A stretch of 64,000 nt of DNA, taken from contig NZ_CP095078.1 in the NCBI RefSeq assembly GCF_022919075.1, positions 4,836,001 through 4,900,000 of the forward strand. Reading direction: 5' to 3'. Below, piece by piece: positions 41,095 to 49,644 of the stretch. This stretch comes from Nocardioides sp. W7. GTDB taxonomy: Bacteria > Actinomycetota > Actinomycetes > Propionibacteriales > Nocardioidaceae. The notes under the pieces were generated by a model. That model was not told the DNA's origin. It ran no database searches and saw nothing but the letters and a program-made list of their open reading frames with translations. The translations under genes and the position numbers were made by a program. The first letter of the stretch is position 1. Each line of letters starts with the position of its first letter.

Positions 41095-41262
41095 TTCGGT
41101 GGACCGCTCACCGCCGCCGCGGAGCCGTGTCGACCAGCGGTGGGCCGTCCACCGTTCCTGGACGCTCTTCGGTGGACCGCTCACCGCCGCCGCGGAGCCG
41201 TGTCGACCAGCGGCGGGCCGTCCACCGTTCCTGGACGCGGTTCGGTGGACCGCTCACCGCTG
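41095..41262. repeat. 73-bp tandem repeat, about 2.3 copies, reaching into the DMT permease gene
   Basis: Units start at 41095, 41168 and 41241, an exact 73-nt period. The first two agree at 70 of 73 positions; the third is partial. Each unit contains CGGTGGAC near its start and GTCCACCG near its end, so it is itself palindromic. A degenerate piece precedes it at about 41066. Copies 2 and 3 encode the C-terminal tail of the neighbouring permease. Confidence 0.85.
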
Positions 41263-42125
41263 CCCCCGGGCCGCCGGCCCGACCGGAGCGCGACCAGCAC
41301 GCCACCGACCAGCAGCAGCCCGCCGCCAGCCTCGGCCCCGTTCGGCACCTGGTCGAGCAGCAGCCAGGCCGAGGCCATCGCGACGACCGGGGCGAGCAGC
41401 ACCCACGGCACGACGGCGGCCGAGGGGTTGCGGGCGAGCAGGGAGTTGAAGATGCCGTACCCGACCAACGAGGAGAGTCCCGCGGTGTACAGCGTCGACA
41501 GGGCCGCCTGCCAGCCGAACGCCGCGAGACCGTCGGCCACCGCGCTCGGGCCGTCGACGACCAGAGCGAGCATCAGCAGCGGCACGGGTACGACGGTCGC
41601 GGACCAGACCGTGAGCGACAGCCCACCCGGCACCCGCGCCGCCCGCGAGACGACGTTGCCGACTCCCCACGAGAGCGCACCGAGCAGGCAGAGCAGCAGC
41701 GCCGCCGCGGGGACCTGCCCGCCGCGGCCCAGCCCGACCACGACGAGGCCGGTGACCCCGAGCAGCACGCCCGCCACCTGGGCGGAGGTTGGCACCTCGC
41801 GCAGCACCCCGGCGGCGATCACGATCGTGAACACGACCTGCGCCTGCAGCACCAGGGCGGCCAGACCCGGCGGCATCCCGGCGTCCATCGCGACGTAGAG
41901 GAAGCCGAACTGGCCGATCGACATGAAGGTGCCCACCGCCGCCAGGGTCCGCCACGGCACGTCCGGGCGCCGGACCAGGAAGATCGCCGGGAAGACCACC
42001 AGCACGAACCGCAGCGCCAGGAAGAGCAGTGGCGGGACGCCGTCCATCCCCCAGTCGATGACGACGAAGTTGAACCCCCAGACGGCGGCGACGAGGGCGG
42101 CGAGCAGGCAGTCACGGCGAGTCAC
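41181..42125 (-). CDS. EamA/DMT-family permease
   Basis: The 314-residue protein has about ten hydrophobic helices in two EamA repeats (LLAALVAAVWGFNFVVIDWG at the start, SLVGYGIFNSLLARNPSAAVV in the second half). These exporters move amino acids or metabolites; the substrate is unknown. The GTG at 42125 is chosen because GGGAGG lies 8 nt upstream. The last 25 or so residues are polar and encoded by a tandem repeat, so the natural end was probably near RSGRRP. It is divergent from a LysR gene with 73 nt between, suggesting control by that regulator. Confidence 0.9.
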   Translation of the reverse strand: MTRRDCLLAALVAAVWGFNFVVIDWGMDGVPPLLFLALRFVLVVFPAIFLVRRPDVPWRTLAAVGTFMSIGQFGFLYVAMDAGMPPGLAALVLQAQVVFTIVIAAGVLREVPTSAQVAGVLLGVTGLVVVGLGRGGQVPAAALLLCLLGALSWGVGNVVSRAARVPGGLSLTVWSATVVPVPLLMLALVVDGPSAVADGLAAFGWQAALSTLYTAGLSSLVGYGIFNSLLARNPSAAVVPWVLLAPVVAMASAWLLLDQVPNGAEAGGGLLLVGGVLVALRSGRRPGGSGERSTEPRPGTVDGPPLVDTAPRRR

Positions 42126-42198
42126 CCGGCCAGCCTCCCGGACGACAACCATGAAGCACCAGCGAATCCTCATACGCAGTTCCTTGTAGCATCGCTGC

Positions 42199-43110
42199 AT
42201 GATCGACCTCGCAGCGCTCACTGCCCTCCGGGCCGTCGCCACCCACGGCTCCGTGGTCGCCGCGGCCGACGCACTCGGCTACACCCCGAGCGCGGTCTCC
42301 CAGCAGGTCAAGCGGCTGGAGCGGCAGACCGGCGTCCCGCTGCTGGAGCGGGTCGGCCGCGGCGTGATGCTCACCGGCCACGGCCGGCACCTCGTCGACG
42401 AGGGCGGCCGGCTGCTCGCCGACCTCGAGCAGCTGGAGGCGGGGCTGCACCGCCAGGCCGACGCGATCTCGGGGCACCTGCGGCTGACGACGTTCTCGAC
42501 CGCGATGCGCGGGCTCATCGCACCGGTCGTCCACGACCTGCTGACCGCACACCCCGGCCTGACGGTCACCCTCACCGAGCGCGAGCCCTGGGACACCGTC
42601 GACCTGGTCGCCACCGGGCAGACCGACGTCGGCGTCGTGCACCGCTGGGGCGACGTCGCCATCCCCGTGCCCGACCACCTCGAGACCACCCAGGTGGCCC
42701 AGGACGTCGCCGACGTCGTCGTGCACCCCGAGCACCCACTGGCCGGGCGCGACCGGGTCACCCCCGCCGACCTCGTGGACGAGGACTGGATCGCGACCCC
42801 CGAGGGCACGATCTGCCGCCAGTGGCTGAACCGGATGTACGACGGCACCGGCCGCCTCCCGCGGATCGCGCACACCGCGATGGAGTTCGACTCCCACCTC
42901 GCGCTCGTGCGCGCCGGGCTCGGCATCGCCCTGGTGCCGCGGCTCGGCCGTCAGCCCCTGGACGGCGTCGTCGCCGTCCGCGCCCACGACCCGGTGCCGA
43001 CCCGCGACGTCGTCGCCGTGCACCGGCGCAGCATGGCCGACTCCCCCGCCGTCTCAGCGGTGCTGGCGGCCCTGGCTACCTCGTCGATAGACCACACGCT
43101 GGTCGAGTAG
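42199..43110 (+). CDS. LysR-family transcriptional regulator
   Basis: The 303-residue protein has an N-terminal winged helix (AALTALRAVATHGSVVAAAD, then YTPSAVSQQVKRLERQTG) and a periplasmic-binding-like effector domain. It is divergent from the DMT permease, the typical arrangement for a LysR controlling an exporter. The ATG has no ribosome site and TAGCAT lies a few bases upstream, so a leaderless transcript is possible. The stop codon and the last residues (LVE) come from a repeat unit. Confidence 0.92.
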   Translation: MIDLAALTALRAVATHGSVVAAADALGYTPSAVSQQVKRLERQTGVPLLERVGRGVMLTGHGRHLVDEGGRLLADLEQLEAGLHRQADAISGHLRLTTFSTAMRGLIAPVVHDLLTAHPGLTVTLTEREPWDTVDLVATGQTDVGVVHRWGDVAIPVPDHLETTQVAQDVADVVVHPEHPLAGRDRVTPADLVDEDWIATPEGTICRQWLNRMYDGTGRLPRIAHTAMEFDSHLALVRAGLGIALVPRLGRQPLDGVVAVRAHDPVPTRDVVAVHRRSMADSPAVSAVLAALATSSIDHTLVE

Positions 43111-43255
43111 CCCCGAGGAACGAGGGGCGTATCGAGACCCTCCCCTCGCTGGTCGAGTAGCCCCGAGGAACGAGGGGCGTATCGAGACCGTCACCGGATC
43201 GAGGTCTCGATACGCCGGTCGCGAGCTCCTTCGTCGCTCGCGCGGCTACTCGACC
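43097..43255. repeat. Dispersed repeat cluster: two direct 43-nt copies and one inverted relative
   Basis: A 43-nt unit beginning CGCTGGTCGAGTAGCCCCGA occurs at 43097-43139 and 43147-43189, identical in both. A related inverted unit, GGTCTCGATACGCCGGTC to CTACTCGACC, spans 43203-43255. The cluster can fold into a large hairpin. It provides the LysR stop codon and lies 40 nt from the YbbN-like stop. Confidence 0.85.
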
Positions 43256-43296
43256 TGACCGCCCTGCAGGACCTCGCAGGCTCGTTCCTGGGGCGG

Positions 43297-44274
43297 TCAG
43301 AACAGGGCCGAGGCCAGCGCCTGACGGCCCTTCAGGACCCGCGCGTCGTCGTTGCCGACGGCCGCGAACAGTCCCAGCAGGTGCTCGCGGGCGGCGTCGC
43401 GCTCCTTGCCGGACGTACGACGGATCAGCTCGACCAGCCGGGTGAAGGCCTGCTCCACCTGCCCGTCGTACAGCTCCAGGTCGGCGACCAGGGTCTGCGC
43501 CTCGACGTCGTCGGGGCTGGCGTCGGCGGCGGCCCGGGCGGCCTGCGGATCGGCACCCAGCGCCCGCTGCAGCACCTTGGCCATCGCCAGCCCGGCGGCC
43601 GCCTCGGCGTCGGCGGGGTTGGCGGCGAGGAGCTTCTGGTACTCCGCGACCGCCCGGTCGACGTCGCCCTCGGCGAGCGCGTCCTGGGCGGGGGCGTAGC
43701 GCGGGTCGACGTACTCCGCGTCGTCGCCCTCGACCGCCGCGGGGCCGCCCTGGCGCGGCTGGTGCCGCCCGGTCATGCCCTGCGCGGTGAGCTGCTGCAC
43801 GACCTGGGTGAGCGCGGTGCGCAGCTCCTCCAGCGGCAGCGCGTCCTGCAGGAGCGGCGCGGGCCGGCCGTCGAGCACAGCCACCACGAGCGGGATGGAC
43901 GGGATCTGCATGGCCTGCGCGATGCCGGGTGCGGCGTCGATGTCGACGAGACCCGCGAGGAACCGCCCCTCGAACTCCGCCGACAGCAGCGCGAGGTCGT
44001 CGGCCAGCCGGCCGCTCTCGGGCATCCGGGTGCGGGAGTAGAAGACCAGCAGCACCGGCGCGGTCATCGAGGACTCGAGGACGGCCTGGAAGCTCTCCTC
44101 GGTGACCTCGACGGCGTACGACGAGCCGCCGACCGCAGCGGGACCGGCACCCGCCGGCGCGCCCGGGGCGCCGGCACCCGGGCCTCCGGCACCAGCCGGA
44201 GGGGCACTCGGCGCGGTGCGCTTGAGCGCCGACAGGTCGATGGCACCGGGACGGGAGAACGGCTGCTGGCTCAT
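43297..44274 (-). CDS. YbbN/CnoX-like thioredoxin-TPR co-chaperone
   Basis: The 325-residue protein has a Gly/Pro/Ala-rich N-terminal segment (about 20-50), a thioredoxin-fold domain (about 53-160) and C-terminal TPR helices (AEGDVDRAVAEYQKLLAANPADAEA region). The usual CxxC redox motif reads SRTRMPES, so there is no active-site cysteine. E. coli YbbN/CnoX, with SxxC, protects proteins from oxidants and hands them to chaperones. This protein keeps the fold but cannot act by thiol exchange. It starts 14 bases from the convergently placed LysR repeats' far side and is followed by no partner gene. Confidence 0.85.
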   Translation of the reverse strand: MSQQPFSRPGAIDLSALKRTAPSAPPAGAGGPGAGAPGAPAGAGPAAVGGSSYAVEVTEESFQAVLESSMTAPVLLVFYSRTRMPESGRLADDLALLSAEFEGRFLAGLVDIDAAPGIAQAMQIPSIPLVVAVLDGRPAPLLQDALPLEELRTALTQVVQQLTAQGMTGRHQPRQGGPAAVEGDDAEYVDPRYAPAQDALAEGDVDRAVAEYQKLLAANPADAEAAAGLAMAKVLQRALGADPQAARAAADASPDDVEAQTLVADLELYDGQVEQAFTRLVELIRRTSGKERDAAREHLLGLFAAVGNDDARVLKGRQALASALF

Positions 44275-44305
44275 GGGCCCAATCCTAGGGATCGCTCCAC
44301 ACGCG

Positions 44306-45511
44306 TCACGCCAGGCCCAGCTCGACGGCCTCCTCGAGCAGCTCGTCGCGCACGCTCGGGTGAGCCACCGCGATGATCTGCCGGGCCTGCTCGCGCTCGT
44401 CGACGCCGAAGACCTGGGCCAGCCCCTGCTCGGTCACGACCGCGCTCATCTGGAACGACGTCACCGGCTCGTCGACCAGCGGCACGATCGTCGAGGTGTC
44501 CGCCTTCGGGTGCCAGGAGCGCAGCGCCATGAACGCCTGCCCGCCCTGGCTGTGCAGCGCCCCGACGTAGAAGTCCGTCTGCCCACCGAAGCCGGAGTGG
44601 ATGCGCGCCTTGATCCGCGACGCGTTCACCTGGCCGAACAGGTCGACCTGCAGCGCGGTGTTGACGCTGACCATCTGCGGGTTCTGGGCGATCCGGGCCG
44701 GGCTGTTGGTGACCTCGGTCCGCTTCATCACGATGCGGTCGTTGCGGTCGACCCACTCGAGCAGCTCGGACGAGCCGAACATGAACGACGCCGTGATCGG
44801 GACGTTGCGGTCCAGCGCCCCCGCCTTCTCGAGCGCGAGCACGCTGTCGGAGAACATCTCGGTCCAGACCCGCAGCCCGGTGCGGCCCACCAGTCCGCGC
44901 AGGGTCGCGTCGGGGACGGCGCCGATCCCCGCCTGCAGCGTCGATCCGTCGGCCACCCGCTCCGAGACCAGCGCCCCGATCCGCGCCGAGGTCTCGTCCA
45001 CGGCCCCTTGCGGCGCGTGCGGCATCTCCTCGTCGGCCTCCACCAGGACGTCGATCTGGTCCAGGTCGAGCTCGGCGTCGCCGTACGTCCAGGGCATCCG
45101 CGCGTTGACCTGCGCCACCACGACGCCACCGCGTCGACGGCAGGCCTCGACCGCGGCCGGGAGCACGTTGACCTCGACCCCGAGGGAGACCTTCCCGTCG
45201 CGCGGCCGCGTCGTGTGCAGGACGACGACGTCGGGCGGCAGCTGGTCGGCGAAGAGCCGCGGCACCATCGACAGCCGGGCCGGCACGTAGCGCAGCCGCG
45301 GGCTGCGCCGCTGCCCCGGGCCGACGAAGGACGACTCCAGGATCACCCCGTCCCGGTCGGGCAGTCCGGGCTGCCCGTTGAGGGCCCACAGCCGGTACGA
45401 CGGCAGCGCCGCGTTCAGCAGACCGAGGGTGTGCCACGGGGTCGCGTGGTTGCCGGTGACGACGACACGGGGGTTGGCGGGCAGGGTCGCGAGTGCACGG
45501 GCGAGATCCAC
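44306..45511 (-). CDS. Acetyl-CoA hydrolase/CoA-transferase family protein
   Basis: The 401-residue protein resembles class I CoA-transferases such as 4-hydroxybutyrate CoA-transferase. Typical parts are QAGIGAVPDATLRGL, the segment VWTEMFSDSVLAL with a likely catalytic glutamate at 218, and GGQTDFYVGALHSQGGQAFM near the C-terminus. The N-terminal domain is shortened compared with 430-500 residues in relatives. The substrate pair is not evident. It starts with GTG 45511 and stops 31 nt upstream of the YbbN-like start, so the two may be cotranscribed. Confidence 0.88.
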   Translation of the reverse strand: MDLARALATLPANPRVVVTGNHATPWHTLGLLNAALPSYRLWALNGQPGLPDRDGVILESSFVGPGQRRSPRLRYVPARLSMVPRLFADQLPPDVVVLHTTRPRDGKVSLGVEVNVLPAAVEACRRRGGVVVAQVNARMPWTYGDAELDLDQIDVLVEADEEMPHAPQGAVDETSARIGALVSERVADGSTLQAGIGAVPDATLRGLVGRTGLRVWTEMFSDSVLALEKAGALDRNVPITASFMFGSSELLEWVDRNDRIVMKRTEVTNSPARIAQNPQMVSVNTALQVDLFGQVNASRIKARIHSGFGGQTDFYVGALHSQGGQAFMALRSWHPKADTSTIVPLVDEPVTSFQMSAVVTEQGLAQVFGVDEREQARQIIAVAHPSVRDELLEEAVELGLA

Positions 45512-45664
45512 GTCCCGATCCCATCACAGCAGACAAGGGGGTGGCCCGGGCCCCGGGTCACCGCAGGCGAGGACGTTCGCCCCGGGCCGCGGCGGGACTT
45601 CTGACGTCGTACGACCTGGTCGCCCTGGGCGCCGGATCGGACGACGTCCGACTCCGGCGCAGGC

Positions 45665-45826
45665 TCAGAGCTCGTCGATGAGGGCGACGGCCGAGGAGAG
45701 CACGTCCCCGGTGGCGGCCCAGGCCCGGTCCCCGCCCGAGCCCGCCGTGTCCGCGAGACCCCGCGGGTCGGAGACCAGCCAGACGCCCAGGAACACCGCC
45801 AGCAGCGGCACGACAGCCCTCTTCAC
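45665..45826 (-). CDS. Small exported or membrane protein (53 aa)
   Basis: From GTG 45826, with AGAGGA about 9 nt upstream, the product starts KRAVVPLLAVFLGVWLVSDP, a short basic segment and one hydrophobic helix, then GLADTAGSGGDRAWAATGDV and an ALIDEL end. Similar 50-60-residue proteins with an SDP motif after one helix are widespread in actinobacteria and uncharacterised. The frame is open to 45928, but upstream residues look non-coding. Confidence 0.65.
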   Translation of the reverse strand: MKRAVVPLLAVFLGVWLVSDPRGLADTAGSGGDRAWAATGDVLSSAVALIDEL

Positions 45827-45949
45827 GACGACACCATCCTCTGACACCCGAAAGTCATGACTGGTTCGCCCCGAGGATGCCGCGCACCGGGCCGCGCGCC
45901 ACGCAGGCGCGCCGGTCCAGACCAGCAAGGACGCTCGGGGCGCCGGGGC

Positions 45950-46909
45950 CTACGACTCGGCCAGCAGCTCGTCGGCCGCGGCGTACGGGTCGCTCTGCCC
46001 CGCGACCACCCGCGCCGCGAGCTCGTCGAGCTCGGTGCGCCCGCCGACGTCGGCCCACCGCGACCGGAGCGCGGTGACGGCGATCGCCTCGATCTCCCGT
46101 CGGGCCCGGCGAGTACGACGCCGCGCCAGCTCGCCGGTCGACGCCAGCCAGGCGTGGTGCTCCTCGATCGCCGCCGCCAGCTCGGGGACACCGGTGCCGG
46201 CCTGCGCGACCGTGGCCAGGACCGGCGGTCGCCAGGCCTCCTCGGGGCGCTGCGCGAGATCGAGCATCGAGCGCAGGTCGCGGCGGACCCGGTCGGCGCC
46301 GTCGCGGTCGGCCTTGTTGACGACGTACACGTCTCCGATCTCCAGGATGCCGGCCTTGGCCGCCTGGATCCCGTCGCCCATGCCGGGTGCGAGCAGCACC
46401 AGGGTGGTGTCGGCCTGCGCGGCGATGTCGATCTCGCTCTGGCCGACGCCGACGGTCTCGACGAGCACGACGTCGTACCCGGCGGCGTCGAGGACCCGGA
46501 TGGCCTGCGGGGTGCTCCAGGCCAGCCCGCCGAGGTGTCCGCGGGCGGCCATCGAGCGGATGTAGACGCCGTCGTCGGAGGCGTGGTCGGACATCCGCAC
46601 CCGGTCGCCGAGCAGGGCGCCGCCCGAGAAGGGCGAGGACGGGTCAACCGCCAGCACCCCGACCCGCCTACCGGCGGCCCGCAGCTCGCGCACGAGCGCG
46701 TTGGTGGTGGTCGACTTGCCGACGCCGGGCGAGCCGGTGACGCCGATGACCTGCGCCCGGCCCGCGTGCGGGGCCAGGGCGGCCATCACCTCGCGCAGCA
46801 GCGGCGACTCGTCCTCGACGAGGGAGACCAGGCGCGCCACGGCACGGACCTCGCCGGCGCGGGCGCGCTCGACGAGGTCCGGTGCGCTGGCGCTACTTCT
46901 TCGGGACAC
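45950..46909 (-). CDS. meaB: Methylmalonyl-CoA mutase-associated GTPase MeaB
   Basis: MeaB is the G-protein chaperone that protects and reloads adenosylcobalamin in methylmalonyl-CoA mutase. The 319-residue protein has GSPGVGKS (59-66), DPSSPFSGGALLGDRVRM, ETVGVGQSE and VNKADRDG, all diagnostic. It starts at a GTG inside the last 17 nt of the thiolase gene. The mutase genes are not in this window, but the epimerase gene lies 1.3 kb away. Confidence 0.95.
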   Translation of the reverse strand: MSRRSSASAPDLVERARAGEVRAVARLVSLVEDESPLLREVMAALAPHAGRAQVIGVTGSPGVGKSTTTNALVRELRAAGRRVGVLAVDPSSPFSGGALLGDRVRMSDHASDDGVYIRSMAARGHLGGLAWSTPQAIRVLDAAGYDVVLVETVGVGQSEIDIAAQADTTLVLLAPGMGDGIQAAKAGILEIGDVYVVNKADRDGADRVRRDLRSMLDLAQRPEEAWRPPVLATVAQAGTGVPELAAAIEEHHAWLASTGELARRRTRRARREIEAIAVTALRSRWADVGGRTELDELAARVVAGQSDPYAAADELLAES

Positions 46910-48092
46910 GCACGATCAGCGCGTCGCCCTGGCCGCCGCCGCCGCACAGAGCGGCCGCGCCGACGCCACCGCCGCGGCGCTGGAGCTCAAGCGCCAGGTG
47001 CAGCACCACGCGGGTGCCGGACATGCCGACCGGGTGGCCGAGCGCGATCGCACCGCCGTTGACGTTGACCTTGGCGTCGTCCAGGCCGAGCTCGCGGGCC
47101 GAGGCGATGCCGACCGCGGCGAAGGCCTCGTTGAACTCGACCAGGTCGAGGTCGGTCGGGGCGATGCCCTCCTTCGCGCACGCCTTCGCGGTGGCCGCCG
47201 CCGGCTGCAGCTGGAGGGTGGAGTCGGGGCCGGCGACCTGGCCGTGCGCGCCGATCTCGGCGAGCCACTCCAGGCCGAGCTCCTCGGCCTTGGCCCTGCT
47301 CATCACGACGACCGCGGCGGCGCCGTCGGAGATCTGGGAGGAGGAGCCGGCCGTGATGGTGCCCTCCTTGGAGAACGCCGGGCGCAGCTTGCCGAGCGAG
47401 TCGGCGGTGGTGGCGCCGCGCACGCCCTCGTCGGTGGAGATGACGACCGGGTCGCCCTTGCGCTGCGGGATCGAGACCGGCACCACCTCGGCGTCGAAGA
47501 CGCCGTTCTTCCAGGCGGCCGCGGCCTTCTGGTGCGACTGGGCGGCGAACTCGTCCTGCTCGGCGCGGGTGAGGTTCTGCGCCGCCGCGTTGCACTCCTC
47601 GGTGAGCAGGCCCATCGCCTGGGTGGTGAACTGGTCGAACAGGGCGTCGTAGGCCATCGAGTCGACCAGCTTCACGTCGCCGAACTTGATGCCCTCGCGC
47701 GACTTCGGCAGGAAGTGCGGCGCGTTGGTCATCGACTCCATGCCGCCGGCCACGACGATCTCGCACTCGCCGGCGCGGATCAGCTGGTCGGCCAGGGCGA
47801 TGGCGTTCAGGCCGGAGAGACAGACCTTGTTGATCGTCATCGACGGGACGCTCATCGGGATGCCGCCGGCGACGGCGGCCGTGCGGGCGGGGTTCTGGCC
47901 GGCCCCGGCCATGATGACCTGGCCCATGATCACGTAGTCGACCTGGTCCCCGGAGACACCGGCCTTCGCGAGCGCGCCCTCGATGGCGTGGCCGCCCAGC
48001 TGGGCCGCGGTCAGATCCTTGAGACCGCCGGAGAGGCGGCCGATCGGGGTACGGGCCCCGGCGACGATGACACTGGGGACGACGCTTGACAT
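46893..48092 (-). CDS. Acetyl-CoA C-acetyltransferase (thiolase)
   Basis: The ATG at 48092 follows GGAGGAACC. The 399-residue enzyme has the acyl-carrying C91 in NKVCLSGLNA, EFNEAFA, ALGHPVGMSG with its histidine and LCGGGGQGDA with the second cysteine. It condenses two acetyl-CoA to acetoacetyl-CoA or works in reverse. Its neighbours (crotonyl-CoA carboxylase/reductase, epimerase, meaB) fit the start of the ethylmalonyl-CoA route. Confidence 0.94.
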   Translation of the reverse strand: MSSVVPSVIVAGARTPIGRLSGGLKDLTAAQLGGHAIEGALAKAGVSGDQVDYVIMGQVIMAGAGQNPARTAAVAGGIPMSVPSMTINKVCLSGLNAIALADQLIRAGECEIVVAGGMESMTNAPHFLPKSREGIKFGDVKLVDSMAYDALFDQFTTQAMGLLTEECNAAAQNLTRAEQDEFAAQSHQKAAAAWKNGVFDAEVVPVSIPQRKGDPVVISTDEGVRGATTADSLGKLRPAFSKEGTITAGSSSQISDGAAAVVVMSRAKAEELGLEWLAEIGAHGQVAGPDSTLQLQPAAATAKACAKEGIAPTDLDLVEFNEAFAAVGIASARELGLDDAKVNVNGGAIALGHPVGMSGTRVVLHLALELQRRGGGVGAAALCGGGGQGDALIVRVPKK

Positions 48093-48239
48093 GGTTCCTC
48101 CGGATGGAAAGACGGACGGGCCGATGCTTCGGACCCTACCCACGAGTCACAGGGGTGGCGAGGGAGTCCGCACCCGGGCTCATGAGGCACATCTCACAAG
48201 CGGTCGCCGGGCCCGGGGCCGGCGTACGACCATGGCGCC

Positions 48240-48689
48240 ATGAGCGCCTCCACGACCGGGACCGACCTTCCGCAGCACCTGTTCACCGCGATCGACCACG
48301 TCGGCATGGCCGTGCCCGATCTCGACGAGGCGATCGCCTTCTACCGCGACACCCTCGGCATGACGCTGGCCCACCAGGAGGTCAACGAGGAGCAGGGCGT
48401 GCGCGAGGCGATGATGGCCGTCGGCGACTCCGGCTCGTGCGTCCAGCTGCTCGCGCCGATCGACGAGACCTCGACGATCGCGAAGTTCATCGGCCGCAAC
48501 GGCCCCGGCTGCCAGCAGGTCGCCTACCGGGTCGAGGACGTCGAGCAGGTGAGCGCGATCCTGCGCGAGCGCGGTCTGCGGCTGCTCTACGACGCCCCGA
48601 AGCGCGGTACGTCGGACTCGCGGATCAACTTCGTGCACCCCAAGGACGCCGGCGGCGTGCTCGTCGAGCTGGTCCAGCCCGCCCGCTAA
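48240..48689 (+). CDS. mce: Methylmalonyl-CoA epimerase
   Basis: The 149-residue glyoxalase-fold (VOC) protein interconverts the (R) and (S) forms of methylmalonyl-CoA. It shows FTAIDHVGMAVPDLDEAIAF with the metal histidine H20, LAPIDETSTIAKF, NGPGCQQVAYRV and a final VLVELVQ glutamate. It is divergent from the thiolase. In Streptomyces the same genes sit next to the cytoskeletal genes scy and filP, and here a FilP-like gene lies about 4 kb away. Confidence 0.93.
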   Translation: MSASTTGTDLPQHLFTAIDHVGMAVPDLDEAIAFYRDTLGMTLAHQEVNEEQGVREAMMAVGDSGSCVQLLAPIDETSTIAKFIGRNGPGCQQVAYRVEDVEQVSAILRERGLRLLYDAPKRGTSDSRINFVHPKDAGGVLVELVQPAR

Positions 48690-48692
48690 GTC

Positions 48693-48779
48693 GAGTCCGG
48701 ACTCCTGACCGTTGAGTCGGGAGTCGGGCTGACACGTCGCGTCCCCAGGTCCGGACTCAACGGTCAGGAGTCCGGACTC
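48693..48779. repeat. 25-bp perfect inverted repeat filling the mce/pxpC gap
   Basis: Arms of 25 nt at 48693-48717 and 48755-48779 are exact complements, with a 37-nt loop. Each arm itself contains the palindrome AGTCCGGACT. The element fills the entire gap between the convergent stops and supplies two bases of the pxpC stop codon. Confidence 0.85.
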
Positions 48780-49644
48780 AACGGGGGGCGGGGACCCAGC
48801 GGAGGCGGAGCTGCTGGCCGGGGCGGGCCTGGGCGGCGCGGTCGACATCGGCGTCGACCACGACGCCGGCGACCGGGTAGCCGCCGGTGACGGGGTGGTC
48901 GGCGAGGAGGACCACCGGCTCGCCGCCCGGCGGCACCTGCACCGCACCGCGCCAGGCACCCTCGCTGGGCAGCTGGCGATCGGGGTCGCGGTGGTGGAGG
49001 GGCTCGCCGAGGAGCCGGATGCCCACCCGGTTGCTCTCGCCGGAGACGGTCCAGGCGGTGCTGGTCAGCCGGTCGGCGTCGACCAGCCAGGCGTCGCGGG
49101 GACCGCGGACCACGCGCAGCTCGACCACGTCGGGCAGGCGCGGCGGCGGCAGCAGGTCCGCGACGGGCGGCTCGCCCGTCCAGGCACCGACGATCAGCTC
49201 GTCGCCCTCGGCCAGCGGCTCCGGCCCCACGCCGGCGAGCACGTCGCGGCTGCGCGACCCGAGCACGGCCGGCACGTCGATCCCGCCGCGGACCGCGACG
49301 TACGACCGCAGCCCGACCGCAGGGGTGCCGAGGCGTACGACGTCGCCGGCCCGCGCGGTCGTGACGTACGACGGGCCGGTGTCGCGCCCGCCCACCCGGA
49401 CCGGCGCGGGAGCACCGGTCACGCAGAGCGTCACCGACCCGCCGACGACCTCCAGCTCCAGCCCGCCCAGCAGCACCTCCAGGGCGGCGGCGCCCTCGGG
49501 GTTGCCGACGGCGCGGTTCGCGAGCCGGAGCGCGCCCCGGTCGGCCGCGCCCGAGCGCGCGACGCCGATCGCGGCGTGACCGGGCCGGCCGAGGTCCTCC
49601 ACCAGAGTCAGCGGACCGGTGCGTCGTACCCGCAGCAGCGTCAC
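48778..49644 (-). CDS. pxpC: 5-oxoprolinase subunit C (PxpC, biotin-dependent carboxyltransferase family)
   Basis: PxpC works with PxpA and PxpB in ATP-dependent opening of 5-oxoproline to glutamate. The 288-residue protein shows VEDLGRPGHAAIGVARSGAADR near its start and PSEGAWRGAVQVPPGGEPV with DHPVTGGYPV near the end, both characteristic. The GTG at 49644 overlaps the pxpB stop by 4 nt. Confidence 0.92.
   Translation of the reverse strand: MTLLRVRRTGPLTLVEDLGRPGHAAIGVARSGAADRGALRLANRAVGNPEGAAALEVLLGGLELEVVGGSVTLCVTGAPAPVRVGGRDTGPSYVTTARAGDVVRLGTPAVGLRSYVAVRGGIDVPAVLGSRSRDVLAGVGPEPLAEGDELIVGAWTGEPPVADLLPPPRLPDVVELRVVRGPRDAWLVDADRLTSTAWTVSGESNRVGIRLLGEPLHHRDPDRQLPSEGAWRGAVQVPPGGEPVVLLADHPVTGGYPVAGVVVDADVDRAAQARPGQQLRLRWVPAPR

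Noticed and set aside
41095..41262. CRISPR array
   Set aside because: Units are directly adjacent 73-nt repeats without unique spacers, and no cas gene is nearby.
43097..43255. CRISPR-like direct repeats
   Set aside because: Only two direct copies with a 7-nt gap, plus an inverted relative; this is an intergenic repeat cluster.
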